From Mortierella sp. BCC40632 (taxonomy: Eukaryota; Mortierellomycota; Mortierellomycetes; Mortierellales; Mortierellaceae), in the NCBI GenBank assembly GCA_011634665.1, contig WAEK01000025.1, positions 329,501 to 393,500 on the forward strand: a DNA stretch of 64,000 nucleotides. The letters are read 5' to 3'. The position numbers were made by a program, and so were the translations under genes. Each line of letters starts with the position of its first letter. Within the stretch, counting starts at the first letter, position 1. The notes under the pieces were generated by a model. It saw nothing but the letters and a program-made list of their open reading frames with translations. It made no database searches and had not been told where the DNA came from. Positions 47,159 to 58,887 of this stretch are shown piece after piece.

Positions 47159-47930
47159 CTTGTCCGTCCAAGCTAATGTCGCTAATGCTCGTAACTGAAT
47201 GGAGTGCAATGGAGACAAAGGATTGAAGCTTCTGCTTTACACGTTTTCGCCACATTCGGTGGCGTCACCAGTGTGTGTGGGGGGGGGGGTCAAGACGAGG
47301 TGGAAGCTGCCAATTTAAGCTGAGAAAAGTCTCTCAGCACCAAGACCTGCCACCAATTCTCTCTCTTGTCAAAGAAGGACGAGAGAGCAATGGTTATGGA
47401 GAAGAATGGCGACGCTGTCATCGACGATATACGTTGCCTTACAGGTTCTTTCCAAAGGGCTTGGCACGACAATAGCCACAGTGCCAGGTAAAGGGTATCT
47501 GACAGCTATGGTTTGCCTTCACAAAGCCTCCCAGTGGTGTGACCAACAGCTCTGGGGGCCATGTCCAGTCTCAACCTTCGAACCAAGGACCACGCAAAAA
47601 GGGAGAGGCAGCCAATTTAACCCGAAAGAAAATGCAACAATCGGGAACCGCGGTCCATCACCAATGGTTCTCTCTATTGTCATTGTCAAGAAGATCCATG
47701 GTTATGGGCGGAACGGAGCTGTGCATTGTCAATTGAGACTAACACCATTACGTTCAACCCATGGAGCTCGGCTCGACACTCACGAAGCCCATTAAAGACA
47801 GCGTGAATCCTCCCCCACGATACTCTTCAGCGGACTGATCAAGTGCTCTAAAGGACCATGTCGTTTGCATCAGTGTGTTCTCTTGGTGTAAACATCAGAT
47901 CTACGTACCTTTGAATCATTATTGAGGAAT
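47159..47930. other. Intergenic with diverged direct repeats, no gene seen
   Basis: GAAGCTGCCAATTTAA...GGTTATGGAGAAGAATGGCG (47300-47415) and AGGCAGCCAATTTAACC...GGTTATGGGCGGAACGGAGC (47605-47718) look like diverged copies. A G10 run lies at 47279-47288. ORFs here have no recognisable domain. Confidence 0.4.
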
Positions 47931-48333
47931 GAAACAACAACCGATAACCGCGCCGCGGAACAATGGATGGACGCACATCAGCACACGATTGAATGACGCA
48001 AGCCACTCTTATACGTCACCGAATTTCACCCACTGTCACTACTGCACTTTCTTTCGGCGCGTCTCTTTGCAATGTCACCCTCCTCATGTCCTTTTCTCTA
48101 CTCCATTGCCATTACCGCTCCCACGCTCTCTTTTGACCTTACTTTTTTGCTTGTATCTTACTTCCTTCCTTTTCGCCACCATTTCCACCTTTGCATCATC
48201 TTTGCCACTGTTCTCACGCCTTTCCATCCCTTCTTCCTGGTCCTTTTTAATCCCATCCTTTTCTCTTTTCCTTCATCCTCGCTTTCTCTTCAGCCTACAC
48301 CTTTTCTTATTTCCCTTCTCCACCTTTTGACCG
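47931..48333 (+). promoter_or_regulatory. 5' flank of CRN5 with conserved upstream block
   Basis: GACGCAAGCCACTCTTATAC followed by GTCACCGAATTTC (47994-48027), then a C/T-rich stretch with CGCCACCATTTCCACC to ATG 48334. It resembles the CRN1 flank more than the CRN3 flank. No microsatellite is present here. Confidence 0.5.
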
Positions 48334-50179
48334 ATGCTTCGCAACACCATGACCGACAAACACTTGACTCTATTCTGCCTGGTTGATGGGGAGGCTAACG
48401 CGTTCTCCATCAAGATTCCTTTGAACAACACTGTTGATGACCTCAAAGACCACATCAAGGCCAAGATCCCTGACACGTTCAACGGAGTTGACGCAAAAGA
48501 TCTAACCCTCTGGAAGGTCTCCATCCCCGTCGCGCCAAAGAATGAACGCAAAGAGATCTCACTAACTGATGCCACATCAAAGGAGGAGCTCGATGAGACA
48601 GACGACATTGCTGATGTCTTTCCAGAGGCACCACCCAAGAAGACAATCCACATTATTGTCCAGCGCCCTCCTCAAGGTAATGCTGCGTACGCGTTTTTTT
48701 CACAATGGGATGCCCGTCTGTTGATTAATCTCCGTCGGTTTGAGCTTATTCCGTTCTCTAACTCTATTTTTTCTCCATTGTCGTCATAGTCCATGCACCA
48801 GCGCCTTCTCGCTCACTGACTCCGCTTCCTGGTTACCATTCGGACGGTTCTCGTCCCAGTTCGCCGCTGTCTGGTATGAGCGCACTCCTTCTCTCTTGTC
48901 TCTGCTTTTTTTTTTTTTTATTTTTTAGCTGTTCTAACATCTCATACTTTCCTCTTATCCAACTAGGCGACCTCCATGCCGACATTAAAACAATCACGGA
49001 AAAGTTCTTTGCGCCAGGACCAATCACCAACTTTCTTGACGCGTTTGTGAAAGGCATGGAGCATCTCCCAACCACAACTGGACATATTCGAGGACTGCCT
49101 AGAGCTTGGCGCCGACAGTTTGGCCATCCTGCTGAGACTCGTCCCAGCTTGTTATTCATGGATCTTCCCAACCCTTTGGTACCTGATTCAGCGTCGAGGA
49201 ATCTTGCCGCGGGTTCTATTCTGGATTTGGTGCAGGAGAACAACAGGGCATTCATTCCCGTCTTTGGCGTATCTGGTAAGTCTCTGGAGGCATGGCTTGA
49301 TCTGCAAATTTCAAGAGCAGAGCTCTAATTTTTCCTTCACATCCACTCATATCCACAATAGGATGCGGCAAGACTCGCGCTGTGATCGAGCTCCTCTCTC
49401 AACACTGGGGTTTTTACTTCAATGCTTCCAGTGATGACTGGGGATCTGCAGATATGATGACCCTTCGATCTGCTGTCCAAAGGCACTTGAATGACCGACG
49501 TGATTCTTCCGATTTAGACCTTGAGGCTAACAACGGATATGCAAGAAAGACTACGCTCCTGCTCTTTCTCTCTCGACTTATCATCTTCAAGCACTGTTTA
49601 AATGTCCCTGGTTGCAACGACACATTCACAAGCTCAAGGTGGACTCTCTTGCAAACCTGCCCACATGTACTCTTCGACAACGACATCTTTGACATTCTAT
49701 TCCGCCAGGTCCGCAGACTTCGATATCACAGCGAAGAAAACCTTTCGGACTTTGTCACCGACCTATTCGAGAGTACGAGAGACAAAATTATAAAGCATGG
49801 ATGCCTACCAAAGATCAAGAGCAACACCAGACTCTTAGTGATTCACGATGAAGCTCAGATTCTTGGCGATGAATTCAACGGTTCCTTCCAGTCGACAACC
49901 TCAACAAAGTCCCCACGACCACTTCTCTCTCCTATTTTACATGCGTTTCGAGACATTGGCGAGCACCATCTCACACTGGTAACTTGTGGAACTGGTCTTT
50001 CGATCAATACTCTTTTTTGGGTTCAGAGCTCGGGTTCTGGTCTGAAGGACAGCTCCACTACCTTTGAGGTGAGCAGCTCTCCACTTTTGACGCTGGCTCG
50101 TCTGACAATCACGTCTGAGCTCAGAGATCAACTAACATTTGGCTCCTTTTCCTTCCACCACCACCACCACCACCACCAC

Positions 50180-50210
<31 letters not shown>

Positions 50211-51613
50211 TCTCGAGTTTCCTGGCTGGACAAATAAAGAGTCTATGTGCACGTACATTTCCCGAGTTAGAGAATCTTTGCACGACGATCAATCAAAGCA
50301 GGAATGGGACAAATTTCTCTCCCAGGAGACGGTCGACATGCTATTCCAAAAATTTGTAGGCCGCTATCGACCGGCTATAGCAGCAATTGGTATGTTAACT
50401 TGATGAACATGAAGGAAGGGTGCAACAGAATGATTCCATATCCAGTACGCTCAACACTTGTAGCATTTTCATCTGCCTGTCTATAGAGAGGATTGTCGAA
50501 TCCAATGACCCTGGTACATGGAAGAAGACCATCGAGGATGCTGAGGATAGGCTGGTGTCTTGGGCACACCGGCACATCAAAGGCAATTTGTGCTACGAGA
50601 TATCTCGCCTCCACGACAAACACAACAAATACAGGGATCAGCTTGTGGACTCTATCGATAACATGCTTGGCCTCCTGATGTACCAGCGTTGCATGTTTGG
50701 AAGTCACGATCTTGTCCTCAAGGAGGTCGATCCTCAGTTGGTTGAGCATGCGTTTGGTCGGATCAAAATCATCTCGGGCAAGGCTACTACCGTTTTGGAC
50801 GAGCCCTTCGTTTCCAAGGCTGTGGAGAACTATTTCATGGCCACAGATCCCTACTTCAAGAAGGAGGTCCGGAAACGGATGGTGAAAGCAACGGCCTCTG
50901 ATCAAGGATGTGTGTTTGAGAGGTTCATGATGAATGTTTTTAGTGAAACATTCAACAAACAACCTCTATCGGATTGGCCACACGATCCCCCCATCGCTGA
51001 CATGTGTCCAGCTCTCGTCGGCAAAGTGGAGATTGCTGGGTGGAGGGAGCCTGGACTTGAGCAAGGAACGACTCACGCGACGATATCAATGGAAGATTTC
51101 ATGGACGCTCATGTTAACCGCCAGTCAACTCGCAACAGCATGCCTGTGGCCCCATTTTTCTTCCCCAAGTCCAAGCCGTCGGGTCCAGACTTGGTTTTCT
51201 TCATTCGGATCGATGGCGTTCGGCTGGTTCCTGTTTTTGTGCAGATGAAACTACATCAAGGGTCGTCTAACTTCTCGGAGAAGGATTGGAGCGAAGCACT
51301 CAGCACAGTATCGGCTCCTAAAATTGAGGGTCACGCCAAGACATTTCGCAAGTATTGCCCTGACAACGTCTACATCAGCATGATTGTTGCATATCCTACC
51401 AAGTGGACGGACAAACTGCCAGCAGCATCCAATCTCCCAAAGGATCCCAGTGGTGTTCAACAAGTCGTGATCAACATCAGCGATGACAATTTCGGCGATA
51501 TTTTCCCCAAGGATCATGTAGAGTTTATTGATCGTCTCAAGAATGCACGAAAGCGTTCTGCTGACGATGAGGATAGTTACGATGAGGATTGCTCCAAAAA
51601 GCAGAGGAGCTAG
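48334..51613 (+). CDS. CRN5: intact Crinkler-type Ubl-NTPase-REase protein, 913 residues
   Basis: Six exons: 48334-48676, 48790-48873, 48967-49275, 49362-50068, 50218-50389 and 50487-51613, 2742 nt spliced, no stop seen. The header differs from CRN1/3/4 (EANAFSIKIPLNNTVDDLKD) but keeps LFCLVDGE and HIIVQRPP. Walker A GVSGCGKTR is split by intron 3; Walker B is LLVIHDEAQ; the sensor-like strand is VTCGTGLS. The nuclease part has CVFERFMMNVF, GPDLVFFIRIDG and PVFVQMKL. The basic tail KNARKRS...SKKQRS suggests nuclear import. The middle of the NTPase (NVPGCNDTFTSSRWTLLQTC to ESTRDKIIKHGCLPK) differs from CRN2/CRN3, while the nuclease exon is close to CRN2. Intron 4 has (CAC)n plus poly-A. Header, NTPase and nuclease order is known for CRN effectors; target and host interaction are inferred. 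Confidence 0.9.
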
Positions 51614-51936
51614 TCTATCACTGCACCTTCCTCCACCTAGTTGGCACTCTTATTATTTTTCCTCGACCAGCTTGTTTTTTCTCCATCGAATGCCTATACC
51701 CTTTGTTGTCATACCCTGCGTTCGCAATCATTCTTTCAACTCTTCTGCACTTTGCATCTATTTAGCATGATGGATATCTTTTATTGAATATCAAAGATTT
51801 TGCAACGTCCTCAACATTCTTTTCAAATTCTTGAAGGAGTTACTACTGTTGTAGTATGCGACGGCGAGGTAGATGAGAACAGATAAATCTTTTTCTTTTA
51901 TCTCTTTGGTCGGCTACCCAGCCTCGACGATGTGTT
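51614..51936. other. CRN5 3' flank, duplicated downstream of CRN2
   Basis: Non-coding; almost identical to 24805-25090 with about 40 extra bases before the cassette leader. Confidence 0.7.
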
Positions 51937-52706
51937 GTATATGAGTGACCAGAGAGAGGGGGGGAGAGGACCAGAAAATTCTGTGAAAGCGACGGTGGTG
52001 AAACTGCAGCAGGAGGGGGCGATGTGTTAGAACAGCGCGTGAGTGAAAGGATGAGTTTCAGACAGAAAGAATGTGGAGAGAACGGCGACGACGCCGAGGG
52101 ATATCAGCGATAGGTTTGCGGGAGAGCGGCGACAATGCAGAGGATGAGTGGCGACAGTGAAGAGGGAGAGCAGCGACAGGTGGAGGGTGTTAGTACAGCT
52201 TTAGTACATTGTTAGTTGGGTTAGTAAAATGTTAATCAGGGTAAGTTCAAGGCAGAGGGAGATCAGCGACAGGATGAAGAGTGTTTTGTCCGTCAATCTT
52301 TGCTTCTGCTTTGATTATTGAGTTAGTGGGATCTAGTGTAGTTGGCTGCATCAAAGAGGGCGACAGTTGCTTCCGGATCTATCAGTCAACAATCAGAGAG
52401 TGAGGATGAGAGGTTAGTGCAGTTTCTTGATAGTTTTGACCTCCTTTTATACTTGTTGCTGCGGTAGTCGGAGTAATATCTTTAGGGTGGCGTTGATCAT
52501 ATGCTCCGGTGGCGCGAGATAAATGCTCCGATTGAGATATTCCGACACGCTTGCGCCATAAAGTTGAGTAATGCGCAGCACCTTCTGATATCTATTTAAA
52601 CCCTCCCAAGATGCACTCTTGATTCACACTTTTCCGATCAAGAACGACCAAGGGTATCCAGTAAGTTTTTCAAAAAGGTAAGAGATAAATTATTAAAGAG
52701 TAGAAT
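51937..52706 (+). repeat. LTR-like leader of 28S cassette 4
   Basis: Nearly identical to the leaders at 11049 and 25091, with the TATA-like CTATTTAAACCC and the CTTTTCCGATCAAG stretch. Confidence 0.6.
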
Positions 52707-52743
52707 AACTGGCTTGTGGCAGCCAAGCGTTCATAGCGACGTT

Positions 52744-52779
<36 letters not shown>

Positions 52780-52823
52780 ACCGAAGCAGAATTCGGTAAG
52801 CGTTGGATTGTTCACCCACTAAT

Positions 52824-52878
<55 letters not shown>

Positions 52879-53277
52879 ATGAAGTGTTGTTGCAATAGTA
52901 ATTGAAGTTAGTACGAGAGGAACACTTCATTCGGATAATTGGTATTTGGGTCTGCCTGAGCAGGCAATGACCCGAAGCTATCATCCGTTGGATTATGGCT
53001 GAACGCCTCTAAGTCAGAATCCGTGCTAGAACGCGACGATTACCGCCTTTTCCGATATCTAGTTGAATACGAATAGGTCTTCGGGCCCTGAGTCATACTA
53101 CGTGGGGAGGTCTTGCATGGCGGAAAGGCTGTGTGAGGCACCTGCTAATGTTAATTTCAAATATTGGAAGAGATAAATCCATTGCAGACGACTTTAATTG
53201 AACAGGGTATTGTAAGCAGTCGAGTAGCCTTGTTGCTACGAGCTGCTGAGATTAAGCCCATTGTTCTACAGATTTGT
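52707..53277 (+). rRNA. 28S rRNA 3'-terminal fragment, copy 4
   Basis: 571 bp from AACTGGCTTG to CAGATTTGT. It is close to copies 1 and 3, except that one hairpin reads CCGAAGCAGAATTCGG (52781-52796) instead of CTGAAGCAGAATTCAG, a paired change that also matches yeast. The sarcin-ricin loop is intact. About 30 bp of shared ETS-like sequence follow, then it diverges. Confidence 0.9.
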
Positions 53278-53439
53278 ATGTTTCGACATACCATTCTTCT
53301 TTTACTCCTTTCTGGTGAGTTACTTGCTGGGTATGATAAAAATGTGGTGTTAAAAGTTGTGGTGAATAAAAAAAATAGAAAGTGGGGAAGAGACAGGACG
53401 AGGAGAGGGAGGGAGGGGAGGGAGAACAACTGGGCGCAT

Positions 53440-53715
53440 AGCCTAGCTCTTGGGATTCCTGTGGATGACTAAACTCTCAAGGAATTTGGTACGCACACCT
53501 TATGGGGTTCCTAGACCTTCAAGGAATATGACCCGCATTCCCTATGGGCTCCTAGGCTTACAGGGAATTTGGTCCGCACTCTCTTTTGGGTTCCTAATCC
53601 CTCAAAGAATTTGGTCCGCATCTCTCTCTCTCAGAACTCAAGATATGGTGTCGTACTGTGATTTTGGAGGTTCCGAGTAGGTGAAATGCTGTTTCTGACA
53701 TGGCTCCCAAGTCAA
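53440..53715. repeat. Tandem 45-bp repeats with GAATTTGGTCCGCA, copy 2 of dispersed repeat
   Basis: Four imperfect units of GGGTTCCTAG...AAGGAATTTGGTCCGCA lie at about 53450-53622, followed by TAGGTGAAATGCTGTTTC. It matches 36738-36860. Confidence 0.6.
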
Positions 53716-55170
53716 TCAAGAAGACTTCAGAGAGATTATCCGCCTGCTCCTCAAAAAGCGTATTAGTGGAGGATGGAGTTGACGTGTTCAAGGACATAGG
53801 TCGACAAGATATGGTTGAATGCGGTCGGGGGGTATCCGGCGAGGCTGGACGATGCCGAACTCAATAGGAGAGAGGTTTACTGAGTGAAAATATAAGATCA
53901 TTAAGCACGCGCTTTGTATACAAGCATAAAAAGAGAGATAGAGAAGAGGGACATGGGCACTATGGTGATGGAACCCAAGCTACCAGGGGATTTGACCCAA
54001 CCGTCGTCGGCCGCAAGTGGCGCGAGGCAGCCTCTCCACCTATAATTCACTCTTGGCATTGTTCATTGAGAGGAGGCTAACAATGAAGCGTGACGACTCT
54101 ACGCTAACCAGGGGATGGTGAGGTCAATACCCAGCACCCATGGAGAATAGACATTTTGGCACTATCCATCATAACCATGCTTGGTGCAATGCTTTTTGAT
54201 CCTTCGATGTCAGCTCTTTCAATCCTCCCAGCAGGAGAATTGGCGGACGCGTTTGTACGGATTGTTTATCTCCGTATGTGTAAGAGGGTGTTAATAAAGT
54301 GTTAGAACAACAGGAAGTGTTAGAAAGGTGTTAGGAAGGTGCTGGCAGAGTGTTAAGGAAGGAGAACAGCGACAGGCATGAAGGAGATGTTGAGTGAAAG
54401 ACAGTGAATAAACAAATTGTGGACAGAGATATGATAGCCATGCACTATTGTTTATTGGTTCCTTAAATATGAGCAATGTTGCCGCTTGACGTCCTGCAGC
54501 TCTTTTTCGAGCATTTTTATATGGTTCAATAGCATTTTTTTTTTTTTTTTTTTTTTTTTTGGAGATTGTGTTTTCTGCGTTATCGTCTTTTATTGGGTGC
54601 TATAACAAGGGGTTTGCTAGTTGGAAAGCAGTCTAAAACTGATCCCTTATTCCTGATGTTTGTAGATGGGTCTCCACTGAATCCAAAGCTGTTGGTTTAT
54701 TACGGTCTTGGTTGAGTAGGATTCTTGCGCAGTAAGCAATCGCAACAAATGGTGCATCGGGTGCAAATGAGTTCAAATTTAGGGTCGCGCTCTATAACAT
54801 GCCAAAATAGTTGAAGAGGCAATGCTCACAATGTTGGAGGCGGTATCTAATTCCCTATTCTCTTTTTCTTCATTTGGACTTGTTACCTGCAACATGGAAG
54901 CAAGCTAAGGTAAGCAGGTTATCGTTGTTCTTGCTAAATCTGTGACACGAAAGCTGATTTGAACCACGAGGTGATAAAACGAAATTTTTCTTACTTAGAC
55001 CTTCACTTCTTGCTAAGTTGGCTTCAAACTTACTCGTTTTGAACAATTGATCTTTTGGTTAAGCTGAAGCAGTCTGACGTAGCAGCCCTAAGACTAATAA
55101 CGCCCCAGGGTTCACAATAATCCTTATCATATTCTCTTAGTGCCTGGTGCTGACGAAGCCCTATCAACAG
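53716..55170. other. Intergenic with 28S relic and poly-T, no gene seen
   Basis: GCTTTTTGATCCTTCGATGT with flanking bases (54188-54245) is a short diverged piece of the same 28S region. GTTAG-rich sequence (54290-54350) resembles the cassette leader. A poly-T lies at 54535-54560. A 55-codon ORF from ATG 53699 (MAPKSIKKTSERLS) is noted but not supported as a gene. Confidence 0.4.
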
Positions 55171-55974
55171 TTATATCAAACGAGCTTTGGCGTTTTTAAT
55201 GTCCTTGTAGCCCCACGATCGCTTCAGGCCATGCAAGTCTCCATCTGAGATCTTCTGGATATCTGCCTAAGCGACATAAATATAAAAAGAGTAAGGGCAA
55301 ATATACTAAGTAATTGTGGTGTGGCAAAACTACAACATTTAAACAGCAAGTCAGATTTGATTTGATTCAGTTAAAAGGTCTACTCAGCATACCTTAGCAA
55401 CCAGAAGGGTTGGAATCGTTGCAAACAACGATGGGATTGTAGCGGTAGTTGTTGGTATAACAAACGTCCCGACCTCTTCCAGCAGCATCAGACCACGAGT
55501 TTTCGCTGAAAGTCTAAAATAGGACGCATTGGAATAGATGACTTGTATGAGGGGTGCTATGGTGTGCCCTTCGTCCAAGAACGCCTTTCCGAACCGTGCA
55601 AGGCGGTATGTATCCCACTGATTCTTTGTAGCGTTTGTTTCGTGCGCTGGGCCGGTCACTTCACCCCAGCAAACCTCTTTTTCGAACGCCATGGCCCTGA
55701 TATCAGGCCTGTCCGCCCTAAGGCCTTGTCGTTTTTGAGTAGTGGATTCGGTGTTCGGGCTAGGTATTGACATGGAAATTTGTTTGAACAACTACCAGTC
55801 TATTAATAATAGCAGTCTGGAAATCCATTATAAGAAAATGGCTAGACACATTATTCTTACAAGTCACTCGTTGTGGTATCATTGTCCACAAACGCTTGGA
55901 TTATAGGTGCGATGTACTTGGTGACAAATGTGTTCTCGGAAATGGCACGGACAGGCTTTGAAGGCAGGTACTCT

Positions 55975-56016
<42 letters not shown>

Positions 56017-57354
56017 AAATTGGTTTACAAAGTTTCATTGGACCTATGCTAAAACAAATTGTATAGTATTTAGCTCACTTACAGGGTCTCCAGCATGAGC
56101 CGAATTTTACGATCCTTCTTGGGGAGTGAATGAAGAACATCGGCCGCATTATCCTTGTCCCCTTTGATGTATAGCTAAATTCAGTAAAAAGAAGAATAAA
56201 AAAGGCATTTTAGGGCGCGCGTTTATGCAGTAGTGCTAACCATGATTTAGTTTCGCTTACCCGAACAGCTTTCATCATAGCACTGTCGTCAAAATCCGTC
56301 TCGGGCAACTGGGCAGTCGATTTTGCGAGTACACACAGAAGCTTCTTGGAGAAAGCCTCTTCCATCCTCTTAGTTGACATTGATGGTGCAAACACCCCAA
56401 TGATAGCCAAGACGTCTGCAATCTCTGTCTTCCTGATTTCGTTTTTAACCAAAGACTCAATACATGCTCGCTGGAAATCTTGAAACCGACACGCAACACA
56501 AGTACCATCAACCATCCACTCGCAGACCCGATGAGAAGCCATCTCGACGAAGCCTAACAGTGTCTCACGCTCGGAATTGTCAAGTACAGGTTCTTCTGCT
56601 TCGATAATGTCATCTGACTCTGCTTCAATAATACCATCTGACTCTGCTTCAACAACGGTATGATCTGGCTCTACTGCCTCAACAACAGAGTGTTCCGACA
56701 CTGTTAGTGGTGATGTTGCTGGTGCTGGCGATGACGTAGTTTGAAGTGCGCAGTCATAGGGCATAACTGGGGGAGATGAGGATGGTCCTGATGCTTGGCG
56801 TTGTTGATTCTGAACCGTTGCTATTATATGCACACATTGGCATCCGAGCGATCATTTAGCAAACTAAGCTGGCTTGGTTCTACAAAAATATCGTTGTCAT
56901 TTAATACAAAACTGACAGTCTTACCAACAAAGTTTTTAATATTTGACGTGTGGAGAGATGACACAGCTTGTTCTTGTTGAGAGACATTTGGCAACAGGGA
57001 CTTGACATGGTCGCGCTATGTCCAGTTTTAAAATAAGTAAAGGTAGACAAAGGTGTCCAAGTTTAGTGTTTGTTGAAAACATACAAATTGACAGTTCATA
57101 ACACTGTAACTTACTACTTCGAACACTTCATCGGCAATGGCCTCTAGATCCTTTCTCGTGGTTTTCTTGAGATATCCCGCTTGTCGACGTTTATGGGCAT
57201 TGCTGTGCCTCTCGAGGTACGGTAATACAGTTCCCGTCCAGGACCCGATCAACTGCTCCTTTTCTCGATTATCGTCTAAAGCTGTCAAGAACGCGCGAAA
57301 CGATATCTCACTCGCCGGAGTCTTGTTACAAAACTCCTTGTAATTTTCGAACAT
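55171..57354 (-). CDS. PD-(D/E)XK nuclease-like protein 5 (GEVTGP subtype, multi-exon)
   Basis: The start is ATG 57354 (MFENYKEFCNKTPASEISFR), a helical N-terminal exon. The linker exon (56830-56260) has acidic VVEAESDGIIEAESDD repeats and then a helical part with four Cys, two of them in TCVACRFQDF. Short exons follow at about 56170-56095 and 55970-55870. The nuclease-like exon (55791-55390) reads RADRPDIRAMAFEKEVCWGE, then VTGPAH, NQWDTYRLARFGKAFLDEG and LLEEVGTFVIPTT. The Asp and Glu of PD-(D/E)XK are present, but the usual Lys is Thr (GEVTGP). GEVTGP...RLARFGK is, to my recollection, typical of a family seen in early-diverging fungi. The last exon ends KDIKNAKARLI at 55171. A poly-T of over 35 bases (55978-56015) is intronic. 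Activity is uncertain because of the Thr. Confidence 0.55.
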
Positions 57355-58000
57355 CGCAGATTGCGCTCTACTAAGTCAGAGTAAATTCTCAGCGTGGATA
57401 GTGGATAAAGGTACAGCATTAGTTTTCAGAGTCAATCTGAGCAGCAAAAAAGGAGACACAAGTCTGAGATGATCGATCAAGTGAAGGCACGCTGAATTAG
57501 ACCGAAAGAAACACTATCGGAATCCAGTAATCATCAGTGCAAATCCCCCTTGTCATTGGAAGGGAATGGCACTCAATTAGTGGACCCGCTTAACACATTC
57601 TCGGATCGAAAATGTGGATAGCCATTCACGAAGTTGTCCTCATGTAACTGACCAAGAAAGATGAGGGCCCCGTCCAATCGAATCATGATGCCAACAACAG
57701 GAGGAAAGAGAAGGAGCGCCGTCTTTACACAAAAAGGAGCACTATTTGATTCCTGGGTCAATACCAACATCCACTCCTTGCCTTTCACGAAGGGATGATT
57801 GGCTGCGGATACCGCATGACGAGGACTGGCTTCACATGCCCGCGATCCTCTTCGCAGACATGCATATCCTTTCTCAAAGCTTATCTCATGTGTCTGGCCA
57901 GGAAAGATGAGAGCTTCGTCGTCCAGAGCCTGTCATTGATTTGGTTAAAATTCAGGTACAATTGAGGTAATTACCTACAAACAGTTTATGATACGTTTTC
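57355..58000. other. Intergenic, no gene seen
   Basis: Two diverged copies of a CATGT..CTG.CCA.GAAAGATGAG.GC motif (57640-57675 and 57890-57920). No coding support. Confidence 0.4.
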
Positions 58001-58002
58001 CC

Positions 58003-58170
<168 letters not shown>

Positions 58171-58632
58171 GATGGATGGGTAGGCGCCGCGCGGAAGTAA
58201 CCTAAGCCACTAGTGATGTCACTGAATTTCATGACTATCGCAGTAGCTGCCCTCTCCTTCCCACGCATCTCCATCAACCTTGCAACTCCTTCTGTCCACC
58301 CCCCGCTTCTTTGTCTCTACCATGCACTCTCTCTTTCCACATCTCTTTGCAATGTCACTCTCCTCATTCATTTCCTCTCATCTCCTCCCTTACTTTGACC
58401 GCTCCCACGCTCTCTTTTGACCTTACTTTTTCGTTTGTCTTTCACTCCTTTTTTTGCCACCATTTCCACACTTTCGTCTTTGCCACCGCTCTCACGCCCT
58501 CCATCCCTTCCGGCCTTTCTTATTTAATCCCACATTCTTCTCTTCTTTCTTTCATCTCTCGTTTCTCTTCATCCCACACCTTCTCAAGAGCCCTCGGTCT
58601 TTTCCAACTATAACCTTCCCTTCCCCATTTCA
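58171..58632 (+). promoter_or_regulatory. 5' flank of CRN6
   Basis: TAAGCCACTAGTGATGTCAC (58203-58222) followed by TGAATTTC, then the shared C/T-rich stretch to ATG 58633. It is intermediate between the CRN1/5 and CRN3/4 versions. Confidence 0.5.
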
Positions 58633-58887
58633 TTGATGCCTCGCAACATCATGACAGTCAGCCCCTTCACCTTGTTCTGTCTTGTTGATGGAGAGGCTAA
58701 TGCTTTCTCGGTCGAGATTGAATCCACAAAGACCGTTGATGCCCTCAAGAAACTCATCAAAGACGAGAAAGCAATCGACTTTCAGGACATTGATGCCGAC
58801 AAGCTCTCTCTCTGGCGTGTCTCTGTTCCTGTTCCTCCCAAGAAGGACCGCAAGGAAATCTGGCTTGCTGATGTCACGTCAAAAGAG
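58633..58887 (+). pseudogene. CRN6, 5' part: header domain interrupted by a MULE
   Basis: MPRNIMTVSPFTLFCLVDGE begins a CRN header that runs in frame to the Ser-Lys-Glu codons at 58879-58887. These nine bases (TCAAAAGAG) are the target duplication of the transposon at 58888-62805. The remaining header resumes at 62815. The header mixes CRN2-like residues (KTVDALKKLIKDEKAIDFQ) with CRN1-like ones (PVPPKKDRKEIWLADVTSK). Reading into the transposon adds a short tail and a stop at 58945. Confidence 0.9.
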
